Positions 56,535-64,000 of a stretch of DNA of 64,000 nucleotides are shown here, piece after piece. The position numbers were made by a program, and so were the translations under genes. Source of the stretch: Aphidius gifuensis (lineage: Eukaryota; Arthropoda; Insecta; Hymenoptera; Braconidae); the NCBI RefSeq assembly GCF_014905175.1, contig NC_057792.1, positions 4,340,001 to 4,404,000 on the forward strand. The letters are read 5' to 3'. Every line of letters begins with the position of its first letter. Within the stretch, counting starts at the first letter, position 1. The notes beneath the pieces were generated by a model, which made no database searches, had not been told where the DNA came from, and saw only the letters and a program-made list of their open reading frames with translations.

Positions 56535-59500
56535 ATGGATGGAACAAGAGCTGCAGAGGTTTTACCTTTGCTTGAAGAACGTTTGGCAATATTACCAGGT
56601 AGTCGTGATCGTCGTGGAGGTCCTGTATTAATATTTCCAACAACAGTAAGACGTGAACGTGCTAAACCAGAAGATTATCGTCGTTTATTACAATATTTAT
56701 TGGCAATACCAAATGATGAAGCACGAGGTTTACGTTTTACAGTTATAATTGATATGAGAGGTGGTACATGGGATTCTGTAAAACCAATATTAAAAGTATT
56801 ACATGAACATTTTCATCGTTCTGTATATGTTGTATTTATAATAAAACCAGATAATTTTTGGCAAAAACAAAGAACATCACTTGCTAAACAAAAAAAATAT
56901 AATTTTGAGGTGAGTAAAATAGAGCATTCAATATTATATTGATAATAGTGATGATGATGCATCAAAGATATATAATACTCAGCAATACAATACATCTTTT
57001 CTTTTTTTTTTTTTTCTTCTGGCTCTTGGCCTAGTTTTGTTCAATACATGCTGTATAAAAATATTTTTATTTATCTATATATATATAATATATTTGTCGT
57101 ATCATTGCAGATCAATACAATCAGCCTTGAAGCATTGTCAAAAGTTATTGATCCATCACAATTGACTGGTGATTTAGATGGATCACTTCAATATGATCAT
57201 GCTCAATGGATTGATACACGTCTTGCTGTTGAAGATTTTACATGGCAAGCAGCTGATTTACTTGATCGTTTAGATGATTTACAAGAAGATTTAAGTAGAA
57301 ATGATTTTGCTGATGATGTTGGTGGTGCAAAACATGGTATTGATTTGCATAATGAAATGAGAAAAAAAATTATGAAAGTACCAGTTGAAGAAGTACAAGT
57401 TGTTGGTCAAAGATTACTTCAACGTTTTAATAATGGAGTTGGATCAAGTTCAGTTGTTGGTAGTGAAAATAGTGGTGGTGGTGGTAGTGTTGAAAGTGGT
57501 GCATCTGGTGGTAGTGATCCAGATGGTAGAGCATTAGCTGCAATTGTTATACAACATTTAGATTCAGTACATTCAGCACAACAACATTTATTACAATTAT
57601 GGCATATTAAAAAAACAAAATTAGATCAATGTTTTCAATTACGAATGTTTGAACAAGATTGTGAAAAAATGTTTGATTGGATATGTCATAATCGTCAAGT
57701 ATTTTTAGCAAATTATGTTGAAATTGGTAGATCATATCAACTTGCTAAAAATTTACAAGAAGAACATAAACATTTTACAATGAGTTCAATGAATGTTTAT
57801 GTTAATATTAATAAAATATTAACAATGGCTGGTAGATTATTGGAAACCCAACATTATGCTGCTGGACATGTACGTGCTGTTGCTGGTAGATTAGATCGTG
57901 CATGGAAAGAATTTGCTGCTGGATTAGATGAACGTACTGCTGTACTTGGTTTAAGTGTTGTTTTTCATCATAAAGCTGAACAATATGTTGATAGTGTTAC
58001 TGGATGGAGTCAAGCATGTGAATCAACAAATTTACCAAATGAAATTTCAGTTCTTGAATCACATATACGACAACATCAAACACTATATGAAGCAATGTGT
58101 CAAGCATATACAGAGGTAAATAAAAATAACAAAAAAAAACTATTTATTGATTTATTTATTTATTTAATATTATTGTTTAAATTTTATTGATTAAGTATTC
58201 AATTTAATTATTTTATTATTCAATTTTGTGATGATAATAATATCAGTAATTAAATTGACAAGAAGAAAATATTTTTTAGTAAAAAATATTTAACAGGTTT
58301 ACAATTCATACCAAGCACTTTTGAGTGGATTAGGAACAATGCTACAAGTTTGTCATAGTTCAAATTCAAATACAACTGGAAATGGAAACAACAATGAATC
58401 ATTACACTTTGATTATGTACGAATTTTTTTTTTTTTATTTTTAAATTATAACGGATTTGGGAGAGAGCCAGGCAGGCTTCATCGTAGTATTATTGCTTAT
58501 TATTTATTTTATTTATTTTAGCAGATGGATTATTGACTACTGACAATAATTATTCACATCTTGGTGACTGGGTACTTTTCAAATTTTTTTAACAAATAAT
58601 TTTATTCCAGGCAACAAATAAAAACAATGGATAATTTTATATATTTCTTATTATTACATATTTTTTTTTTTTTCTTTTTAATTTCAAGGTAAAAAAAAAA
58701 ATAGATATGAAAAATTGATTCTTTCTAATACATAACTATATTTTCTATTTGTATATATATTTATATAAAATAATTCACTAAGGTGATGGTAGTAAAATCT
58801 CACATGTTGCTTTGGCTTGTATTAATGTTTAGGTACACAGTACCAGTAAGAAGCTTCTTTACCAGTTGGATCATCTTGTCCAAGTTTGTAATCAACCTCA
58901 GGGGATTGACCACTCCAACCGAAAACATGTATGTCCTTTGCTTTTTTTAAAAAAAAAAAAATTAATCAAACTATTGCATGTATGCACGGTAGAAAATTAT
59001 AAATAATAATCAAATAAATATGACACATTTATATAATAAAAATAATAATTAAACAAAAAAAATTAACAGTGGTAGCAAAAAAAAAAATATTCTAGTTATG
59101 TGTCATATTTGTTGATAAAAAAAAAAAACAAGTAATTTATTTATTAAAATATAAAATAAAAAACTTGATTTAAAATAGGATGGACATTTGATGGATAATC
59201 GTGGTGGTATGAGTGGCAATCCAGCAGCAGATTACAGTGAGGGTGCATCACATGTACTTGCTGTTATTCATCAAATATTAGGACATCATAGAGCACTAGA
59301 AGCACGTTGGCATGCACGTAAAGTTAAATTACATCAACGTCTTGCATTGAGATTATTTCAAGAAGATGTAAAACAAGTATTAGATTGGCTGACAAATCAT
59401 GGTGAAGTATTTATACGTAAAAATACTGGTGTTGGACGTAATCTTCAAAAAGCTCGTGTTTATCAAAAAAGTCATGAACATTTTGAAAATGTTGCTCAAA

Positions 59501-62500
59501 ATACATATACAAATGCTACAAAATTATTAACAGCTGCTGAAGAATTAGCACATACTGGTGAATGTGCTGCTGATGAAATATATGCTGTTGCTCAAGAATT
59601 AGAAGCTCATGTTGGTAGTTTTGCAACAAGAGTTGAACAACGTCGTCGTCGTCTTGATCTTGCTGTTGTATTTTATACACATGAAAAAGAATTAAGTGGT
59701 TGGGTTGATGAATTACGTCAAGAATTACAACAAGATGAAGTTGCTGAAAATTTAGAAAATGCTGAAAGATTGCTGGATCAATGTGCTCAACATAGATCAT
59801 CTTGTTTAGAAGCTTGTGCATCAACAATTGGTCAAGGTGAAGCATTATTACAAGAATTACGTGATGATTGTAATAGTGATAATAGAAATGGTAGTCAAAA
59901 TGGACAACAAATTGATACAACTGGTTCAGTAAGTGCTGTTGAAGCAGCACTTGATCGTTTAGCAATATTACGTCAAGAATTAGAAGAATTATGGGCAACA
60001 AGAAAATTACGTCTTGAATTATGTTTAAGATTACGTGTATTTGAAAGAGATGCATTAGAAGCTAGTGGACAATTAGAAATGTGGGCACAAGAATTACGTG
60101 CACCACCAAGAGAAGGTTCACCTGATCAATTATTAAGAGTACATAATGATGGTGTTGCACATATGCAAAATACAGCATTTCAAGTATTACAACAAGGACA
60201 AGAACTTGCACAAGTATTAGAACAAGCTGGTGTATGTATTATGGCTGATGGACAACATACAGCAAGTGCACGTGTACAAGTATTATTGGAATTTTTAAAT
60301 GAACGTGAAATGGATGCTGAAGATCTTGCTGAAATACGTAGAATAAGATTAGAACAAGCTGCTCAATTGGTACAATTACAAAATGATGCACAACATGTTG
60401 CAAATTGGATTAGAAATGGTGAAGCAATGTTATTAGCATCATTAAGAGTACCAGATAATTTAATTGATGCTGAACAATTACGTTTAGAGCATGAACAATT
60501 TCAAGTTGCTATTGAAAAAACTCATACATCAGCTGTACAAGTAAAACATCGTGCTGATGCATTAGTTAGTGCAAATCATTATGATCCAAAAAGTATACGT
60601 GATGTTGCTGAGGATGTTACTAAAAGATGGCAACAATTAGTAACATGTGCTGAAGAAAGACATAAACTTGTTACAGCAAGTATTAATTTTTATAAAACAG
60701 CTGAACAAGTACGTTCAGTTCTTGATAGTTTAGAAAGAGAATATCGTAGAGATGAAGATTGGTGTTCATCTGGTGATAAAGCTGGACAAGTACCAACACT
60801 TGTTGGTAAACATCAAGAACAAAAAGAAGCATTTTTAAAAGCATGTACACTTGTACGTCGTACTGCTGAAACATTTTTAAAATATACAAATAGATCATTA
60901 CAATTTTATAGTTATCAAACAACAACTGGTTCAGAAAATAAAGTTAAAAATATACTTGAAGAATTATTAAGTAAAGAAAATAAAGTACTTGAACATTGGA
61001 CACAACGTAAAAAACGTTTAGATCAATGTCATCAATATGTATTATTTGAACGTAGTGCTAAACAAGCACTTGAATGGATACATGAAACTGGTGAATTATA
61101 TTTATCAACACATACAAATGTTGGTAAAAATCGTATTGAAAATGAACAGCTATTACAAGAACATAATGAATTTAAAAGTGCTGCTAAAGAAACAAGAGAT
61201 AGAGTTAAATTATTAATACAACTTGCTGATAATTTAGTTGAAAAAGGACATGTACATGCATCAGCAATAAAACAATCAGTTGCTGAAGTTGATCAACGTT
61301 ATAAAGATTTTAGTATGCGTATGGATTCTTATAAAAGTCAAATTGAAGATGATTTAGGTATAACACAATCAGATGAAAGTATTGGTATTGGTTGTACAAA
61401 TAATAATAATAATAATATCAATAATAAAAGTGATTCTGTAATGTCAATTGATAGAAATTCAGATCCATTATTAGAAGATAAAATAAAAGGTAAAGATTTA
61501 AAAGAATTAAATGAAGAAAAAAGAAGATCAGCACGTCGTAAAGAATTTATAATGGCTGAATTATTACAAACAGAAAGAACATATGTTAAAGATTTAGAAA
61601 CTTGTATTAGATGTTTTTTGGAAGAAACAAGATATCCATCACCTGGTAATTTTCCACCACCTGGTTTACAAAGTAGAGTATCAATAATATTTGGTAATAT
61701 TGAAGAAATATATAAATTTCATTGTGATATATTTTTACGTGAATTAGAAAAATATGAAACAATGCCTGAAGATGTTGGTCATTGTTTTGTAACATGGGCT
61801 GCTAAATTTGATATGTATGTAACATATTGTACAAATAAACCAGAAGGTAATCAATTATTATTTGCACATGGTGGTAATTGGTTTGAAGATTTACAAAGTA
61901 AAAATCGTGTTGAACATCCAATAGCAGCATATTTAATAAAACCAGTTCAAAGAATAACAAAATATCAATTATTATTAAAAGATTTACAAGCATGTTGTCA
62001 AGAAGGACAAGGTGAAATTAAAGATGGTTTAGAAGTTATGCTTAATGTACCAAAAAAAGCTAATGATGCATTACATTTGAGTTTACTTGAGGGTTGTGAT
62101 GTTAGAATTGATACACTTGGTGATGTTGTATTACAAGATTCATTTACTGTATGGGATCCAAAACAATTAATACGTAAAGGAAGAGAACGTCATATATTTT
62201 TATTTGAATTATATTTATTATTTAGTAAAGAAGTTAAAGATTCAACTGGTAAAGTTAAATTATATATATACAAAAGTCGTTTAATGACATCTGAACTTGG
62301 TGTTACTGAACATATTGAAGGTGATGAATGTAAATTTGCTGTATGGACTGGACGTGCACCAACTAGTGATACTCGTGTTGTTTTAAAAGCAAATTCACTT
62401 GAAGCCAAACAACTTTGGGTTAAAAGATTGAGAGAGGTTATTCAAGAGACTTACTTCAGTTTAAGTATGCCCAAGAGTCCAGCAAAGAAATCTTCAAGTC

Positions 62501-63984
62501 AAAGATCAAGTAGAGATCTTGAAGAATGTACTTCATTGGATGACAGTGTTGAAAATCTTGATAGAAATTCATTAGCATCATTTGGATCTACAAATACAAC
62601 TGATTCTGATAAAGTAAGTTTGCTGATAAAAAAAATTTATAATATCTAAAAAATATAACAAACAAATAATAAAACACAAAACACTAATATTTTTTTATAA
62701 ATGTAAAATCATTAATTCAACATCAATTGTGTGTTGGCCCATATTCACACACATTCAATAGCATCATCACCAATTTAATTTTAGATTTAATCATTTTTCT
62801 TTATACATATATACCATAAGTTTTCAAATATCATCCAGTAATCCAATTGACTATTTTTTTTTCGTAAAGATTAAAATGATTTAAATAAAAATATATCATT
62901 ATTATCTTCAATATATTGGCGCAGGTGTAAATGCGCACTGATAACAAATTTTATATTTCGAGGTCTGGGTGTGTTTAATGACAATTCGGTCCAGTTGTTG
63001 TTGGTTTTTTTTTTTATTCTTGAATTGTCATCGGTACAGCTGGTAGCACATCTAAGTGTTTTTTTTTTTTTTTTAAATTCTATTTTCTTCTTCTTAGTTT
63101 TAATTTTTTTTTTATATATATATTATCAGTGGGCTCGTCCGGTTATACACATTGGGGGCGTTTTCTTGTATCTACCCCGGTACAGTGCTTGTGATTGTTA
63201 AAGAGGGGGAAAATTATATTGCAAGCGCAAGCGGGAAAGAGCTTTCATCGTTTTTCTTTACTCATCCTCTGTGACGCATTCGAGCATACGGCAAAGCTCG
63301 AATTTTGGTTGAGCCGGGACTCGATTCTTCCAGTCATTACAATCCAGGAATATCAAATCAGTACGGACGCGACTTTCGGGTCGGCCGGACTCCGTGGTCC
63401 GTTTGTTTTTCTTTTTCTCTCTATATTTAAATTAATATTATTAATTAAAATTAGCTTCTATTGAGAATAAATATAAATAAAATTATTGTCATTTTAATAA
63501 TTAACTTCTAATCTTTTATTGAGTAGAAAAAAAAATTTACTGTTTTGATGTTAAACTTTGACAATATAATATCATGGATGTCGCAGATTTGTCATGTAAA
63601 CTTAGTACTACAGCCACCGCCTTGCTGTTAATCTCGACACTAGTTTTCACGCGTTTAAACTTTCAACATTTAAATCTTAATAAAAATAATTATTATTAGT
63701 ATTATTTTATAAATGAAATATCAATTGTTTCAAAATATATAATTCTGATTTAAAATGTATTAAAATTAAATATATATAATTGTGACATTTAAATTAAATA
63801 AATAAATATGACATCACCATCCGGTAAACCGGCAACAATTGCCCAAAAAGCACGTAGAAAAATATCATTACCGTGGTTTCGTCAAGGATCAGTTGCACCA
63901 CCACATCCTGCATTATCGCGACAACATACTATTGATACACCAAGCTCTTTCCAGGCTCGTTTATTACGACGACAACCCTCCCAG
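56535..63984 (+). CDS. trio: Trio Rho guanine-nucleotide exchange factor (5' half)
   Basis: Trio activates Rac/Rho GTPases in axon guidance and cell migration. Exons 56535..56909, 57111..58115, 58297..58416 and 59179..62613 give 1645 codons in frame; the rest lies outside the window. The protein starts with a Sec14/CRAL-TRIO domain (MDGTRAAEVLPLLEERL; VIIDMRGGTWDSVKPIL). Spectrin repeats follow, with repeated LDQCFQLRMFEQD-type helices and EKMFDWICHNRQVFL motifs. The first Dbl-homology domain runs from RRKEFIMAELLQTERTYVKD to PIAAYLIKPVQRITKYQLLL, followed by a PH domain (RHIFLFELYLLFSKE ... LWVKRLREVIQ). Exon 3 holds a non-conserved Ser/Asn insert. The last exon is 3435 nt. Without splicing at 62613 the frame stops at 62649. 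A further exon with its own ATG is at 63811..63984. The SH3 and second DH-PH unit are not in the window. Confidence 0.93.
58822..58935 (-). pseudogene. Orphan coding-like stretch inside a trio intron
   Basis: On the minus strand, 37 codons followed by TAA read DIHVFGWSGQSPEVDYKLGQ and then DDPTGKEASYWYCVPKH. The amino-acid mix (Trp, Cys, Gly, Pro, Tyr) and codon mix are those of a conserved protein, unlike the AT-rich intron around it. A poly-T tract and CAAAG precede it on its own strand, so it could be a last exon. I find no upstream exon nearby; the large trio exon starts at 59179. It may be the end of a nested gene or a broken copy. I do not recognise the family. Confidence 0.45.
62614..63810. 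other. Trio intron with a GC-rich island
   Basis: AT-rich intron DNA surrounds a clearly GC-richer island at about 63125-63415. The island starts AGTGGGCTCGTCCGGTTATA and contains several CCGG and CGCG-type motifs. Its longest open frame (63195-63464, plus strand) is short and unrecognised. No long terminal repeats are visible around it. Confidence 0.4.
63811..63984 (+). CDS. trio: Probable internal first exon of trio (partial)
   Basis: An ATG at 63811 opens 58 codons that end at a CCCTCCCAG followed by GTACAA, a possible donor at 63985. The peptide starts MTSPSGKPATIAQKARRKIS and continues LPWFRQGSVAPPHPALSRQH. No acceptor lies just before the ATG, so it looks like a first coding exon, not an internal one. 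It is on the trio strand, downstream of the first GEF unit, and could start a short isoform carrying only the second GEF unit. It could also be the first exon of another gene. Confidence 0.5.
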
Positions 63985-64000
63985 GTACAAATCATCAATA

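Noticed and set aside
63195..63464. 89-codon open frame in the GC-rich island
   Set aside because: Does not start at ATG in a convincing context and shows no recognisable domain; kept only as part of the island finding.
1..64000. CRISPR arrays, rRNA, tRNA or intact transposons
   Set aside because: No regularly spaced repeats, no cloverleaf-like gene and no transposase or reverse-transcriptase frame was seen on either strand by eye.

Overview
This window is nuclear DNA from an insect. Every protein gene I could reconstruct is spliced or eukaryotic in type, with GT..AG introns that keep the reading frame. Non-coding DNA is extremely AT-rich, with long A and T runs, and coding DNA leans heavily on A/T-ending codons (TTA, ACA, GCA, CCA, TCA, AAT) and on Asn, Asp and His runs. 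Gene content (DIP2, NDAE1, trio, an intron-poor mos, a TIL-type inhibitor, a LAT-type transporter pair) fits a holometabolous insect. The very low GC would suit a parasitoid wasp such as a braconid, but that placement is inference.

Layout: the 3' end of a sorting nexin 16 gene (+) is followed by two tandem LAT-type SLC7 transporters (-) at 0.8-5.3 kb. DIP2 (+) spans 6.6-18.5 kb and carries an unrecognised 631-codon ORF inside its 4.9 kb first intron. A 6 kb gene-poor stretch leads to the sodium-driven anion exchanger NDAE1 (+, 24.7-33.7 kb), whose 22 bp micro-exon lies in the first membrane segments.

From 35 to 47 kb the genes are compact: mos kinase (+), LSm5 (-), an INO80-type subunit joining a TFPT-like coiled coil to an HMG box (+), glyoxalase II (-), RecQ1 helicase (+), a secreted TIL inhibitor (-), CEBPZ/Noc1 (-) and an unknown 173-residue protein (+). 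Several adjacent pairs are divergent and appear to share short intergenic promoters. A 5.1 kb single-exon gene (-, 47.7-52.8 kb) encodes many C2H2 fingers followed by a terminal nucleotidyltransferase. A small unknown gene (+, 54.0-55.0 kb) is flanked by two copies of a roughly 220 bp GA/CT-rich repeat. The 5' half of trio (+) runs from 56.5 kb to the end of the window, with a probable internal first exon at 63.8 kb.

Themes: most of these are housekeeping genes (splicing/decay, chromatin remodelling, DNA repair, ribosome biogenesis, detoxification, amino-acid and acid-base transport) or neuronal signalling genes (trio, DIP2). No operon, CRISPR, rRNA or intact transposon is visible. The less ordinary items are the TFPT-HMG fusion, the finger-TUTase with a three-unit internal repeat, the mosaic SLC7 pair, the DIP2 intron ORF, the duplicated GA/CT cassette, an orphan minus-strand coding stretch at 58.8 kb and a GC-rich island with a primer-binding-site-like motif at 63.1 kb. 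Coordinates come from exons assembled by hand; frame closure was checked by summing exon lengths.
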